Source: Calothrix sp. NIES-4105 (GTDB lineage Bacteria; Cyanobacteriota; Cyanobacteriia; Cyanobacteriales; Nostocaceae). Taken from it: a DNA stretch of 64,000 nt. Within the stretch, counting starts at the first letter, position 1. Every line of letters starts with the position of its first letter. Where the stretch lies: assembly GCF_002368415.1 (NCBI RefSeq), contig NZ_AP018290.1, positions 9,477,717-9,541,716 on the forward strand, read 5' to 3'. This document shows, piece after piece, positions 46,101 to 56,399 of this stretch. The notes beneath the pieces are model-generated. The model searched no databases and was not told where the DNA came from. It saw nothing but the letters and a program-made list of their open reading frames with translations. Both the position numbers and the translations under genes were made by a program.

Positions 46101-48682
46101 GAGTGAGAATTTAAAGAAGCTGTAGAAATGTCCCCATTTAAAGATTCAAACTTTATCACTCCTCCATTTCCAGCACTACCAAAATTAGTGAAAATGTTAG
46201 AGTTAATAGAACCTGTATTAATGTTGTTATTAGCACTAATAGTAATATTACCCCCCGAAGCTTGTCGCGAAGTATTTGCATAGGAGACAGAATATAAATT
46301 GCCTGTAGAAATACTACCTTTTGCAGCACGCAGGTTAATAATTCCTCCCGAACCTGCTGTACCAGAATTAGCTTGTGAGTAAGTGTACAAATCTTTAGTA
46401 GAAATATTACCCTGTGCAATCAGGCTAATTGCACCTCCCAAACCTCCTGTATCAGAATTAGAATTTGAGTGAGAGTACAAACCACTACTAAAAATATCAC
46501 CATTGCTAGCATTGAGGCTTATTATACCGCCATTTCCACCTCTGGAGTCAGAAGATAAATTATTTTTACTGGTATCAATGGTGCCATTAGTACTCGTTAG
46601 TTGAATTGGTGAACCATTACCCCTCTCAGCACTAGAGTCTAAATTAGCTGTTTTAATATCACCTTTGGCAATAAATGTAATTGCTCCCCCATTACCAGTC
46701 CCACCTGAATTATTAATTTGCGATCTGATACTTCCTTTAGTCGCGTCAATGGCGCCATTAATACTGTTTAAGGTAATATCACCACCATTGCCACTACCAG
46801 CAGTTTCAGAAATAATATTACCTGTTGTAATGTTATTGAAGGCAGAAAGAAAAATGGCGCCTGCATTCCCACTTCGAGAATCAGTAGCTAAAGTTCCTGC
46901 GGTAGTGTTAATCGCTCCATTGAAACTTTTAAGATTGATTCGTCCCCCATCTCCTTTCTCGGCACTGGCATTTAATAAAGCGGTTTGAATATCACCTTTA
47001 GCTGTAAAAAGAATTGCTCCCGCACGTCCAGCTCCACCTGAGCCATCCCTGATTTGGGAAACGATACTTCCTCTAGTTGTGTCGATGGCGCCATTAGTAG
47101 TGGTGAGGGTAATATCGCCACTATTGCCAGTACTACCAGTTTCAGAGACAATGTTACCTGTTGTTATATTGTTAAAGGCAGAAACAAAAATGGCGCCCCC
47201 CGAACCCGTACTGTCACCAGATTCCGAGCGCGAATAAGAGAACAAACCATTAGTGGTAATGCTACCGTTTTTTGTTTCAAGGTTAATTGAGCCACCATTT
47301 TGAGCGCCATTGATAGTAACTAAGTGTTTTCCTCCCGTGTTAATTGCCCCAACACTATTAATATTAATGGCGCCACCGTTAGTAAAAATTTGTTGAGTAT
47401 TTATATTTCCTGATGCTGCGGTTAAGCTAACTATTCCTCCAACACCATTAAACGGTTGTAAAGTTACATTTTTGTCTAGTGTTATTCCGGATGGGACATT
47501 TCCTGTGCTAAAGGTAGGTAAATTCCCGTGATTAACCCCGTCATAAGCTAAATTTTCTTGACCTGAGCGTAAAATTAATGCCGTACTCTTGCTTAAAGTT
47601 GCAGTATCTTGTCCATCTGGTAAAAAGTTAGTATCTGGTCTGGTAATATTAATGTCACCTTGAAATCGAATATTACCTTTGCTTTCAACTAATAGCGATG
47701 CCCCTGTATAATTAGCTGCAATATCAACATCACCATTCGCGCTGATAATTGGGTCATACCTGCTAACAAAATTTGCTAACCCCCCAGATGTGCTTCTTAA
47801 AGATAAACCGGAACCGCTAACAAAGCGCGCATCCCCAGAAATAACACCATCACTGATTAAACTTAAATTGCCACTACTTACAAACGGCGCCCCCTGAAAG
47901 GTTAGAGTTGGGTGGTTTATCGCTAATATATCAATACCTTGATTGCCTTGAATTGTAAGATTACCACCTGAAATAGCTAGAAACTTATCCGTTACACTAT
48001 CTCGGATTTTAACAGTATCAGTAGCTAGGAGCGTTAAATCTTTACCAGCTTGTAACTGTCCAGTTAAATCTAGTTTGTCACCTACTAACGTTAGATTTTG
48101 ACTCGGCGCTAAATTTCCACTATTCTTAATAGTTGCTCCAGGCTGACTAACTCCATACTGTAAACCAGGTGTAACATTTATTTTCAGTAAAGGTAATGCT
48201 CCAGTATTGGTGGCGCCAAACTCACTCCCATCCGGAAACTTGACGCTTGCTGTTGTTGCAGCAAATGAACCACCGATATCCAAACGCGCGTCCGGACCAA
48301 ATATAATCCCATTATGATTGATTAAAAATAAATTTGCTGTGCCTACGTTGCGAATTAACCCATCTATATTAGAAATTGACTTACCTGTAACTCGCGTTAA
48401 AATATTCTCAATATTTAAACCATTATTGAAAAAAGCTTCAGTACCAGTGGGAACTGAGAACTCAGAGAAACTGTGGAATAGATTGGCGCCTCTTGTGGTT
48501 CCACCCGAAATGACTCGGATGTTGCCCTCTAATTTCACATTGGAATTATTTGGCAGAGTTGCATCTGGGGTAACTTGGGCAACCGAGCTATTTGCGTGTA
48601 AAGCGATTATACTTCCAATCGCAATCAAGAGTTTTCGCCACCAGTAAAAACCTATAGACACTCCAGACATTGCACTCTCCAA
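43139..48682 (-). CDS. TpsA exoprotein 3 (filamentous haemagglutinin N-terminal domain)
   Basis: The protein has 1847 residues, the largest in the window. A signal peptide ends near HANSSVAQ. The TPS domain shows [28 protein letters not shown] and [19 protein letters not shown]. The middle is a long beta-helix made of many short repeats such as [20 protein letters not shown] and [16 protein letters not shown]. The C-terminal module has [28 protein letters not shown] and a Cys three residues from the end. A GGAGAG ribosome-binding site lies just upstream. Near the C-terminus a GC-rich segment (43249-43320) encodes [14 protein letters not shown] and looks like an in-frame insertion. It is likely exported by the distant TpsB. 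Confidence 0.92.
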   Translation of the reverse strand: MESAMSGVSIGFYWWRKLLIAIGSIIALHANSSVAQVTPDATLPNNSNVKLEGNIRVISGGTTRGANLFHSFSEFSVPTGTEAFFNNGLNIENILTRVTGKSISNIDGLIRNVGTANLFLINHNGIIFGPDARLDIGGSFAATTASVKFPDGSEFGATNTGALPLLKINVTPGLQYGVSQPGATIKNSGNLAPSQNLTLVGDKLDLTGQLQAGKDLTLLATDTVKIRDSVTDKFLAISGGNLTIQGNQGIDILAINHPTLTFQGAPFVSSGNLSLISDGVISGDARFVSGSGLSLRSTSGGLANFVSRYDPIISANGDVDIAANYTGASLLVESKGNIRFQGDINITRPDTNFLPDGQDTATLSKSTALILRSGQENLAYDGVNHGNLPTFSTGNVPSGITLDKNVTLQPFNGVGGIVSLTAASGNINTQQIFTNGGAININSVGAINTGGKHLVTINGAQNGGSINLETKNGSITTNGLFSYSRSESGDSTGSGGAIFVSAFNNITTGNIVSETGSTGNSGDITLTTTNGAIDTTRGSIVSQIRDGSGGAGRAGAILFTAKGDIQTALLNASAEKGDGGRINLKSFNGAINTTAGTLATDSRSGNAGAIFLSAFNNITTGNIISETAGSGNGGDITLNSINGAIDATKGSIRSQINNSGGTGNGGAITFIAKGDIKTANLDSSAERGNGSPIQLTSTNGTIDTSKNNLSSDSRGGNGGIISLNASNGDIFSSGLYSHSNSNSDTGGLGGAISLIAQGNISTKDLYTYSQANSGTAGSGGIINLRAAKGSISTGNLYSVSYANTSRQASGGNITISANNNINTGSINSNIFTNFGSAGNGGVIKFESLNGDISTASLNSHSSINTGIAGNGGDITLSASNGKITIGDVKSYAGDTIGGGNAGNIKFTASGNITTGNIQSNSTGGSGGNITLESTKSAINTVAGKIETWSLNNDYEGGAVLLAAYGDIITGEIRTTTTQSEKGGNISLNSTFGSINTVGGKLATGAVYGLGGNVSITARGNITTSSIDASSQPFINGLGGNIILNSTMGSINTTEGELTSISRGGRSGIISLTAKGDITTGDLETYGFSSGGVGNGGNITLSADGNIKTGNILTQSQQGFSGDISLKGDSISIAALLSTGELGSGKITITSNQPFYLANNPIYSDTFGSGSGGDIQITAPSVFLTGGSQVSATTHNSGQGGNIIIRASDRVEVSGVGVNGSQSLFTNLYIQRNIRPQQYLGFNPTFNSSDNNITQYPSGLFTQANTNSSGNAGSLVIETGKLIIREQSGIATTTFGQNSNAGNISVKADSILVNNGSILSGVALSAKGNSGIIDLRTRSLDVTEGGNVITQTLGDGKAGDINVTATDAVNLRGVGSGLRSGSGGDTLLRTGSNVTVGQGGNISVTTPNLSVADAAVLDAQTETNSNGGNIVVSANTLNTANGGKLLTSTSSSGTAGDIIVNAKEIQLSGSNSGLFAQTSSTGAAGKLILQPLGNEQNLKVDFQNGAQISASTSSSGTGGTLTITAPESITLTGDGSIVSAETTGAGNGGNLTLRTGKFIARDGAQVTVSSTNSGKAGNLTIDANSMLLDNGASLKADTTGGGGNIFLNSPLLLLRRGSSITTNANGDNITGGNINIDAKNGFIVAVPSENSDIRADSASARGGNVIIKNTAGIFGIQARKEPSPNTSDITAKGGAPDLSGNIQITPPDVDPSNGLIELPVSLVDASNQISTACTPGSRQFNNSFTATGRSGLPISPIEPLQDQSTYSAWVRFQAKPESNTTSINKPSLIAAVSEPAVSASGALDSRTRRAPTITEASGWISDSNGNVELVERATQSSQTSHSVSCTGN

Positions 48683-48699
48683 TAAAAGGATTTAGCTTT

Positions 48700-48744
48700 G
48701 AGCCTTATAAAAAGTATAGGCGCCAGTACAATCTATTTATTCAC
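48700..48744 (-). promoter_or_regulatory. Shared upstream block of TpsA 3
   Basis: On the minus strand it reads GTGAATAAATAGATTGTACT, then GGCGCCTATACTTTTTATAA. It aligns with 42882-42927 upstream of TPR-CHAT 2. Conservation of non-coding sequence between two genes of the same locus suggests a common promoter or operator. Confidence 0.55.
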
Positions 48745-48954
48745 TTTCATCCTAAGCAGACAGATGATATTACGTTTTCTAAAACCAATGATTCCAGCAA
48801 TTGTTATTAAAGCTACAACGGTTGATGATTGTTTCCTTTGTAACTAGAAATACAACAATTGATCATGCTTTTTCTTAATCTTAATTTAGGTTCCGCACCT
48901 AAAACTTGTCCTAATTAGGGGTTTTCTGGCAGTCAACTCTGATTCGCACTGCTG

Positions 48955-50085
48955 CTAGCCGTATTGGTAGTTGACGGTGTAACTTGTTTCTTGAGAAAAA
49001 AAGTTGGGTTTCAAGCAAACATTCTTCATCTCTCGGTGAAACACTTCGGTGGCAGAAGCTGAGATAGGCGGAACAATTCTGCCCCAATCAGCAGGAACCA
49101 TCCGACCAGCTTGCGCTTCTCGTTCCATATGTTGCATGAATTGAGATGAAGCCGTATGGTGATCGACAATTGATACACCTTGCTGCGCGAAAGAATAAAG
49201 AACCGCCGTATTTAGCGCTACCAACGCTTGATCTTTCCATAAAGAGAGTTTAGAACGAGTGTTCAAACCCATTTTTTCGGCAACAATCGGCAATAAGTTG
49301 TAACGATGCACATCTCCGAAGTTGCGGGCGCCGATTTCTGTGCCCATATACCAACCATTGAAGGGAGACGCTGGGTACGAAATACCACCAATTTCTAAAC
49401 GCCAGTCTGATACGGCTGGTAAGGCGTGCCACTTCAAACCAAAATCAGCAAACCAAGGGTAGTCAGGATGGCTAATCGGCACTTCCAAAATTACCCCAGA
49501 TGGAATCTCAAACCATTGAGGAGGCTGATCTGGCATCTGAATAATCACAGGTAACACATCAAATCGAGTTCCTTTGCCTACCCAACCCAACTGCTGACAA
49601 GTCTCAGTCAGTTTGCAGTGCGCTGGGTCGCCTACAACCGAGCCATCTGCTTGACGATATCCAGCATAGCGAATTAGTTCTGAGTTCCAAATACGGATAC
49701 CATTTTTGCCAGGTTGTTGAGGTGCAAAAATACTAATGTAAGGGCGAATACTACCTTTATTAGTTGCTAACTCAATGTGTTCAACGAGGGCAGCAAAAAT
49801 CTCTTGGGCTGTTGTCAAGTGGCGCAGGTCACGCACGGTTAGGGACTGCCAGAAGATTCTGCCAATGCAATTTGTGCTGTTTCGCCAAGCAACTTTGGCG
49901 CCGTAGGCAAGTTCTATTAGAGTTTGCCAGTAGGTTTCTGTTTGCCTATATTCTTGATAAACCTCTGCTAGTCGTGCTTGCAAGTGTGACTCTGGTAGAC
50001 CGTGTTCTTGATAAAACAGCTGAAGATAGTCGGTTGCCTCTAGCAACTGAGTTGGCAGGAATTTTGAATGACTGAACTTGTACAT
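48955..50085 (-). CDS. nos: Nitric oxide synthase oxygenase domain protein
   Basis: The protein has 376 residues, the size of stand-alone bacterial NOS oxygenases. It contains AWRNSTNCIGRIFW, where Cys73 is the heme thiolate ligand, and PFNGWYMGTEIGARNF, where Glu250 would bind the guanidinium of arginine. VDHHTASSQFM and PADWGRIVPPISAS contribute to the pterin and dimer region. No reductase, globin or flavin domain is attached, so electrons must come from another protein. It should oxidise L-arginine to citrulline and NO in the cytoplasm. It is the last gene of an operon with a nitrate permease and a GAF protein; the gap to the GAF gene is 18 bases. Confidence 0.95.
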   Translation of the reverse strand: MYKFSHSKFLPTQLLEATDYLQLFYQEHGLPESHLQARLAEVYQEYRQTETYWQTLIELAYGAKVAWRNSTNCIGRIFWQSLTVRDLRHLTTAQEIFAALVEHIELATNKGSIRPYISIFAPQQPGKNGIRIWNSELIRYAGYRQADGSVVGDPAHCKLTETCQQLGWVGKGTRFDVLPVIIQMPDQPPQWFEIPSGVILEVPISHPDYPWFADFGLKWHALPAVSDWRLEIGGISYPASPFNGWYMGTEIGARNFGDVHRYNLLPIVAEKMGLNTRSKLSLWKDQALVALNTAVLYSFAQQGVSIVDHHTASSQFMQHMEREAQAGRMVPADWGRIVPPISASATEVFHREMKNVCLKPNFFSQETSYTVNYQYG

Positions 50086-50103
50086 AGTAATTTATGTGCG
50101 CCT

Positions 50104-50595
50104 TTATAAACAGTTTTTCAAGGCAACTTGTACTGCTGCCATAACTAGTTCGATGATTTGTCGTTGCTCACACATTTCCAACTGAAAAAACACAAGCACT
50201 GATATCACTTGCCCGTTCACGAGAATCGGCACTCCCAATCCAGTTTTGATCCCAAACGCTTTCGCAATGTAATGTCGCAAAAAGTAAGTTTCTGAGTGAG
50301 CTGAGGCATCTAAAATCCATTCGGGCTGCTGTGATGACCAAACTCGACCTGGTAAGCCAACACCAGGAGACAAGATAAAAGCTTCGCTACAGAACCAGAA
50401 TTGCTGCAAGTTAGACACTTGCTCAATGCTTCTTGCCTTGCTGACGTACCAAGCTGTGCTAAGTTCTAGAATCGTGCCATCCTGATTGGGAATCCAAGCT
50501 TCTCCATAATCCCACCCGATCCTTTCACAGACAGTACGAAGTATATCGTTAAGCAGTTGTTCAATTTTTGCGTCAGCTTGTTTTGAGTAGAGCAT
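50104..50595 (-). CDS. Single GAF domain protein
   Basis: The protein has 163 residues and consists of one GAF domain: LRTVCERIGWDYGEAWIPN near the start, GVGLPGRVW in the middle and GIKTGLGVPILVNGQVISVLVFF near the end. No kinase, cyclase or DNA-binding part is attached. It lies 42 bases after the nitrate permease and 18 before the NOS gene. GAF domains bind small ligands, chromophores or heme. A sensor or regulatory partner of NOS or of the permease is plausible from position. No Cys-based chromophore motif is evident. Confidence 0.85.
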   Translation of the reverse strand: MLYSKQADAKIEQLLNDILRTVCERIGWDYGEAWIPNQDGTILELSTAWYVSKARSIEQVSNLQQFWFCSEAFILSPGVGLPGRVWSSQQPEWILDASAHSETYFLRHYIAKAFGIKTGLGVPILVNGQVISVLVFFQLEMCEQRQIIELVMAAVQVALKNCL

Positions 50596-50637
50596 AATCT
50601 TTACAATCTCGTAGTAGATAACTTTGATGTTGTCGAG

Positions 50638-52152
50638 TCAAAAGCTCTGCTCTACTTTCGCTGTGGCATTGTTCTGTGCTTCATGATTATTGGGTTCAGT
50701 AAGGAAGAATCCGCAAAGTAGGGTGCAGATCAGCGCCGTCGTGCCCATTGCGGAAAACAGTGTCCAAGTATTCGTGAAGTTATAAATCGTTAAATAAACA
50801 ACACCTCCGACATTACCGTAAGCTCCAACAGTACCTGCAATCTGACCTGTTATTTCTCGCTTAATTAACGGCACTAGGCTGAAGGTAACACCTGCGGCCG
50901 CTTGTACAAAGTAAGCACATAATAGCGTAACCCCGATTGTAATTGGTAACGACCAATGACTGTTGATTCTACTCATCACTAAAAAGCTGACTCCAATACC
51001 AGCAGTAAACAGCGTCATCGTCCATTTGCGACTACTACACTTATCGGAGATGAGTCCCCCGCTCGGTCGTGATATCAGGTTCAAAAAGGGGTAGCTAATG
51101 GCGGCTACTATGCCTGCCGCGACCCGATTCAAGGCAAAAGTTTGTTCAAAGAACATTGGCAGAATCGAGAAGACGGCTAGCTGGGCGCCAAAATTGGTTA
51201 GATAGGTGAAGCTTAGTAAAGCAATTTGACGAAACTGATAGCGTTGTGCGGGCGGATAAGTTTTACTACTTTTAAGAAAATTAGAGTTGAGCGGGTTTAA
51301 GGAACCCACGACTTCTTGATTTACCTGCCAGGACTTATACGTTTGCAAGATGAATAATCCTACCAGAAATCCCCAGCATAATAGCTCTTGCCAGCCCTGT
51401 AAAAAATGAATCGCAAGCTGTGTGAGGGGGAAGGTAAGCAAGCCCAATGACAGCAACATCCCTAAGTCGAGGGTGATCATTGCCCAAAAGCTTCTAAGAG
51501 ACGTGACGGGCATGGCGCCATGTCGCTGAGGTCGCTCATAGACTTTACCTGGTGGAGTATCTTCAACACTGAAGAAGTAGACTACACCATAGAGCGCAGC
51601 AATGATTCCGGTCAACAGAATTGCCAATCTCCAGTTAACAGCACCATTTGATAAAAAAGTTGTGGCAACGGCGATTGCGGGTAATGTAAATTGGGCAGCA
51701 GCGGCGCCAAAGTTGCCCCACCCTCCATAAATCCCTTGAGCAATGCCAATCTCTTGGTCTGGGAACCACTCTGCCACCATGCGAACTCCCACTACAAATC
51801 CAGACCCCATAATCCCAGTGACTAAACTGCTCCAGACTAGTTGATTGAAGTTGGTTGCAGTTGCAGCAATCGAGCAGGGAATGAGCGCCAAAATAAGCAA
51901 CGCTGAGAAAACAAGCCTCGGACCAAAGCGATCAAGAATAATACCAACCACAATTCGTGCTGGAATTGTCAAGGCTAGATTACAAATTGCCAAAACTTTG
52001 AGTTGCTCAGTAGTTAACCTTAAATCCTGTTGAATAGTTGTGGCAAGAGGAGCAATGTTAAACCAAATGATAAATGACAAAAAGAAGGCAAACCACGTTA
52101 AGTGAAGAATGCGATAGCGACCGCGAAATGACAATAATCCTCGGATCATCAA
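50638..52152 (-). CDS. nrtP: Nitrate/nitrite permease of the NNP family (NarK/NrtP-like MFS)
   Basis: The protein has 504 residues with about twelve transmembrane helices. The nitrate-signature GGWGNFGAAAAQF is present near residue 143, and ARIVVGIILDRFGPR is the MFS loop between helices 2 and 3. A long cytoplasmic loop (about 270-300) divides the halves. It should import nitrate or nitrite across the plasma membrane. It is the first gene of the operon with GAF and NOS genes, an unusual set. I looked for an NtcA site (GTA-N8-TAC) directly upstream and did not find one. Confidence 0.9.
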   Translation of the reverse strand: MMIRGLLSFRGRYRILHLTWFAFFLSFIIWFNIAPLATTIQQDLRLTTEQLKVLAICNLALTIPARIVVGIILDRFGPRLVFSALLILALIPCSIAATATNFNQLVWSSLVTGIMGSGFVVGVRMVAEWFPDQEIGIAQGIYGGWGNFGAAAAQFTLPAIAVATTFLSNGAVNWRLAILLTGIIAALYGVVYFFSVEDTPPGKVYERPQRHGAMPVTSLRSFWAMITLDLGMLLSLGLLTFPLTQLAIHFLQGWQELLCWGFLVGLFILQTYKSWQVNQEVVGSLNPLNSNFLKSSKTYPPAQRYQFRQIALLSFTYLTNFGAQLAVFSILPMFFEQTFALNRVAAGIVAAISYPFLNLISRPSGGLISDKCSSRKWTMTLFTAGIGVSFLVMSRINSHWSLPITIGVTLLCAYFVQAAAGVTFSLVPLIKREITGQIAGTVGAYGNVGGVVYLTIYNFTNTWTLFSAMGTTALICTLLCGFFLTEPNNHEAQNNATAKVEQSF

Positions 52153-52312
52153 AAATCTCCTTTATCATTTTGACTAACTTTTCCCTTAACTTTGGTTTGA
52201 TTGCCTTCTACATGATCAATAGGATGAATGAAATCAAAATATTCACGCTTGAAAAAATTGCCAGTTACGGCATTTTTGAGTTATACATTTATTAGGATAT
52301 TTTTTGCTTGAT

Positions 52313-52618
52313 AATATCTATGCCTCAAGAGAGATGATATTTTATGCTGATTGTTGGGCCAGTTATAACAACACCAAAAACTGACCAGTAATCACTAATC
52401 GAATTAGCTGTAACCCCGATAATACTATTTTATCTTTAAGAACACCCGTATTAAATTTATTACTCAGTACAGATTCTAAAGTTACACGTTTATAATCAGT
52501 ATCACTACCAGCGACTGCTGGACGTGGTATACATTTGGCTTTGCTGGCAGCACTGCGCTTGAACTATTGGTGTTATTTCTAACACCCATTCTCTTGGGTC
52601 TGCAAACGCGCACGTCAT
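52313..52618 (-). pseudogene. Fused remnant of a DUF1822 start and CHASE2 end
   Basis: From the ATG at 52618 the first 37 codons match the start of the DUF1822 gene at 56400-57566 (MTCAFADPREWVLEITPIVQ against MTCAFADPREWMLEITPTVQ) and then hit a TAG at 52505-52507. Directly after, the sequence matches an internal piece of the CHAT-CHASE2 gene (SDTDYKRVTLESVLSN against SDNDYKRITLEDILSN), with one base lost near KDKIV. After ISDYW it jumps to the last 20 residues of that gene (SVFGVVITGPTIS against SVFGIVISAATIS). This is the internally deleted second unit of a tandem duplication. Confidence 0.88.
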
Positions 52619-52634
52619 TTTTTATATCTTGTAA

Positions 52635-53840
52635 CTATTGTTTTACGTTGAAATCACCATAACAGTTTCTTAAGTACTCTTCCAAAGCAACACTCATATC
52701 TTCTATTAGGGTGGAGTTTACAGAATTATTCAAATCTGTACTTAAAGAGAGGCGCCATTTTACTAATGCAGCAAGCATTGACTCTCTGCCTTTAACTAAT
52801 CTGCGAGACACTGTAGGCTGGCTTTTCTGTAACCGTTGCATAATTTGCTGTTGTGTCAGTCCCTGTTGGTAGTAAAGTCTCAGCATCTCTTGGGATTCGG
52901 CATCCAAAAGCTGTAAAGCGTTTGATATTACACTAGACATTTGAACAACTTGCTGTTCTCGGTTTTGGATATCTTCTTTGGTTATCATATCAGCAAGAAG
53001 TGAATCACTACTCGTGTCAGGTATATCTAATGTCTCCGTATCTTCTGAATTGCCTATCAGAATATTTAGAGATTTTACAGATGGAAACAAATACGCGCGT
53101 ATATAAATAGCAGTTTGATTTAACCAATGCTCAATTTTGTCACTAGTGCATACGAGAGTAGAAAAACCCAGTTGGGTTTGTCGTTCACGGTTATAAAGGT
53201 CAGTAATCGCTTCCCAAAGTTGAGGATTTGGTTCTGGTAGTTTTTTTGTACCAACTGATTGATAAAGATATAACTCTTTAAAGCAAGTCCAGGCTAAACG
53301 ATATTGAGCAATTGCGGTTTCGGACAGTCCAGCAGTGTTAAGAGCTTCTAAAACTACCTTTTTACTGACCTTACGCAACAATACCCAATTGGTACAAATA
53401 TTAACTTCTTTATGTTGGCGTAAAATTTCTCTAAACCGACTAGACACTGCCATAGCGGCATAATATTTTAAGTTAGAAGATTTTTCGACATTGAAGTCTC
53501 TAAGAATTATTTCCACCTCTGTGTTTGCAATTTGGAAATAATCAGCTATTCCATACTGGCTGTTTGCGTGTTTAGCCGCCATTTTCTCAGATGCCCAATA
53601 AAATGGTTCTTGTAAATATGCTGAAAGATGCATTTTCGCAAGGCTACTCAAATCATTTTGCCACCTTTTATACCAGTACAATGCCCAAAAGTTCTCTGAA
53701 TTATCAACTTCTGGTGAGTTATTTAAGCAACTTTTGATACTTCTACGTAAATTTATATCAGTTACCCATATACTAAATTTGTTTCCCTCGAACTGGGCAA
53801 AGGTTGAAAATATTTCTGTTATATTTTGGCGGGGACGCAT
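52635..53840 (-). CDS. Sigma-70-like transcription factor (copy B)
   Basis: The protein has 401 residues and is a homologue of copy A at 27712 over the full length. Shared features include MRPRxxITEIFSTFA at the start, LSAYLQEPFYWA and the C-terminal sigma region 4 (LLDAESQEMLRLYYQQGLTQQQIMQRLQKSQPTVSRRLV shortened by motif). Unlike copy A it is read before a broken DUF1822-CHASE2 remnant and after an intact CHAT-CHASE2 gene on the same strand. So its own downstream partners are lost, and the intact partners lie upstream of it. Its 3' end is duplicated at 57583. The predicted role is DNA-binding transcription control. Confidence 0.85.
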   Translation of the reverse strand: MRPRQNITEIFSTFAQFEGNKFSIWVTDINLRRSIKSCLNNSPEVDNSENFWALYWYKRWQNDLSSLAKMHLSAYLQEPFYWASEKMAAKHANSQYGIADYFQIANTEVEIILRDFNVEKSSNLKYYAAMAVSSRFREILRQHKEVNICTNWVLLRKVSKKVVLEALNTAGLSETAIAQYRLAWTCFKELYLYQSVGTKKLPEPNPQLWEAITDLYNRERQTQLGFSTLVCTSDKIEHWLNQTAIYIRAYLFPSVKSLNILIGNSEDTETLDIPDTSSDSLLADMITKEDIQNREQQVVQMSSVISNALQLLDAESQEMLRLYYQQGLTQQQIMQRLQKSQPTVSRRLVKGRESMLAALVKWRLSLSTDLNNSVNSTLIEDMSVALEEYLRNCYGDFNVKQ

Positions 53841-54071
53841 GGCTATTGTTTATTAAAACTTTCTAATCTTAATAGTTTTTTAAAATTTGGCTCTTAAGTC
53901 TTGGTAGATAGATAGATAATTATATTATCCATACTTAGGATACCAATAATTTTGACGCTTATTAATAAAAATATTCTCACTGTCAATATTGAACGGATAC
54001 CACTGGTTTTACTTATGATGTTTAATCGCCAACCTTTTGCAAGTTCCGATTTTACTTTACATATCTATGCT

Positions 54072-56381
54072 TCAATAAAGATCGTGTTTTACGCTGATTG
54101 TTGCAGCACTTATAACAATACCAAAAACTGAGGGTATAAATGGCAACCATAACCCTTTATAAAGAGTAATTGTGCAAACGCCGTATAAAATAATACTTAT
54201 AGTCACGATGGCGCCTACTTTTTGCGTGTGCGAACGCAGGCGCCAAACAATTAGACTTGTGATGAAAGACCATCCGCATATCCAGAGAATATCGCCCCAA
54301 TAAGGCAAAACCCAAAAAATTGGACGTTTGTTTAAAACAGCATTCAATATTTGACTAACTAGTTGCGCTTGTATAAATATGCCTGGTGTTTTTTCTAAAG
54401 CTCCGCGTACAGAACTGTAAGGAGTAAACCAGTAATCACTAATCGAATTAGCTGTAACCCCGACAATTACTATTTTATCTTTAAGAATATTTTGGTTGAA
54501 ATTATTACTCAATATATCTTCTAAAGTTATACGTTTGTAATCATTATCACTATAATTAATTGGTATTTGTATTCCGCCTAGATTAGTTGCTTGTTGATAG
54601 GCGCCACTACGACCAGGCTTTAATGTTTTGAAAACTTGATTTCCAAACTGTATGTAATCTTCATGTACATTAAGATTTATACCTTGATTAAATAAATAGC
54701 GACTTGCTAATTGCAGTGCCAGTGATATATTAGTTTGACAGGGTGAAGAAGCTTCCTGCTGCATCATTAAAATTTGGCGCCTAACAACACCGTCTATATC
54801 CTCAATTGCATCGGCAAATCCTTGACGGTCAAGAGGTATATTAGGTGGTTTGATTCCTTGTGTGTCATATTTTGCGTCTTTACCTTTACAAATAGCAATA
54901 ACGTTATCTTTACTAAGTTCAGTATTAAGTTGAATTGGATTTGATTTATCAATCGGGTCAGTAAAATCTCTGTAAATATCTATTCCAATTACTTCTGGCT
55001 GATGCTTTTGTAATTTATTAAGCAGTTGTGCCAAATTCCTATCTGAAATAGATTTTAAACCTAAATTATGATGCTTTACAGATTGAATATATTCTTCTGT
55101 GACTTCAACAATTATTACTTTTGACTCTAGTTGTTCTTTCTGTCGAGAAACCAACATTTGGTCAAAGATTTGCAGTTCACTTTTCTCAAAAATACCCAAG
55201 TATCTTAGACCAATTACTGATGCAGTTATAACCAAAGTACTAGCTACAATTTTCCATAACTTAGCTGTTTTAAAAGTGTTACTAGATTTAATGGCGCCTA
55301 TATTACATAAGTCTTGCCAAGTAGTAGTAACAGTAGTCGGATTTTGGTAGATAACTGGCAACCAACTCGCACAAGGATAATTATTTTCTAAACCCTGAAG
55401 CTTTGTGCGCGCTTCTCGCATGGCTAAATAAAGTGACTTACCACTAGCAAAAGCGAGCAAAAACTTTTCTAAAAACTTCTGCGCTACTAAATCAGGTACT
55501 CTTTCACGCATCACAATTATTTGTGATATGTTCAAATCAGCAAAATTTCTTGCCAAACTGATTCCATCACAAGAATTAAAAATTGCTAACTTTAAACCAC
55601 GCTCAATTGCGTTTGAAAGCGCACTTTTGAGTTGAAGGACTGTTAAACTTTCACATGAATTAATATAAATTTTACCGATATCGTCATTACTATCGCTATG
55701 TCCAGCGAAAAATAGAATATCCCAATCATGATTCCACAAAAGCTCGTCAAGCTCTATGCGTGTAGGATTGACAATAAATGTAGTTTGAGCATTTTTCAAA
55801 TTTTCTAATAAAGAGCGATCTTCATCAATATTAATATTAGTATTACTACCAAGAACCGCTAGAATCCTGACTTTATTTAACGGAGATGTTCGTGATACTT
55901 TCGGAGATGCATACTCATGATTACTCAAAGCTAATTCAGCTTTTGGATAGTGGTCGAAAAAATCCCATAGATGCCAAGGCAATCGGTGCAGTAAAATTAT
56001 ATCTGTTTCAATGATGACTTTAATTTCATCATTTTGACTAAGTAGCGTTCTTAACTGCCGTTCAATATTCTGAAACGATTCACATTTTAACCAAGTATTA
56101 AGAGTTGATTGTAACTCTTTACACACGCTATCAAAATCATTTACAGATACATGATTAATATCCTGCTGATGCATTTTTATACGTTGATTATTACCCATAC
56201 TTTGATGGATAGCTTCGTAAAGTAACTGCCACTTTGTATAAAGTTTTGCTAATTTAGGTATACCTGGTAAACTGCCCGTGATTTTAAAAAATTGGTCTTG
56301 ATGAGAAAGTTGAGCAGTCACAACAGGAAATCCTTGGTCTAAATTTCCTCCTAACAAGCACAGGGTAAGTAGCTTACTCAT
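54072..56381 (-). CDS. CHAT-CHASE2 membrane sensor protein (copy B)
   Basis: The protein has 769 residues and the same layout as copy A. The N-terminal CHAT-like domain has ILFFAGHSDSNDDIGKIYI with the catalytic His and LAIFNSCDGISLARNF with the catalytic Cys. A transmembrane helix lies near 378-395 (IVASTLVITASVIGLRYLG). The CHASE2 domain follows (QIFDQMLVSRQ; KVIIVEVTEEYI; DKIVIVGVTANSISDYWFTP). Three C-terminal helices end the protein (WICGWSFITSLIVW and others). It lies 18 bases after DUF1822 copy B, in the same operon. A piece of its sequence is repeated in the remnant at 52313-52505. Confidence 0.9.
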   Translation of the reverse strand: MSKLLTLCLLGGNLDQGFPVVTAQLSHQDQFFKITGSLPGIPKLAKLYTKWQLLYEAIHQSMGNNQRIKMHQQDINHVSVNDFDSVCKELQSTLNTWLKCESFQNIERQLRTLLSQNDEIKVIIETDIILLHRLPWHLWDFFDHYPKAELALSNHEYASPKVSRTSPLNKVRILAVLGSNTNINIDEDRSLLENLKNAQTTFIVNPTRIELDELLWNHDWDILFFAGHSDSNDDIGKIYINSCESLTVLQLKSALSNAIERGLKLAIFNSCDGISLARNFADLNISQIIVMRERVPDLVAQKFLEKFLLAFASGKSLYLAMREARTKLQGLENNYPCASWLPVIYQNPTTVTTTWQDLCNIGAIKSSNTFKTAKLWKIVASTLVITASVIGLRYLGIFEKSELQIFDQMLVSRQKEQLESKVIIVEVTEEYIQSVKHHNLGLKSISDRNLAQLLNKLQKHQPEVIGIDIYRDFTDPIDKSNPIQLNTELSKDNVIAICKGKDAKYDTQGIKPPNIPLDRQGFADAIEDIDGVVRRQILMMQQEASSPCQTNISLALQLASRYLFNQGINLNVHEDYIQFGNQVFKTLKPGRSGAYQQATNLGGIQIPINYSDNDYKRITLEDILSNNFNQNILKDKIVIVGVTANSISDYWFTPYSSVRGALEKTPGIFIQAQLVSQILNAVLNKRPIFWVLPYWGDILWICGWSFITSLIVWRLRSHTQKVGAIVTISIILYGVCTITLYKGLWLPFIPSVFGIVISAATISVKHDLY

Positions 56382-56399
56382 CTTGACAATAAAACTCCT

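Noticed and set aside
52153-52300. Possible NtcA-binding site upstream of the nitrate permease
   Set aside because: No GTA-N8-TAC pattern was found on reading the region.
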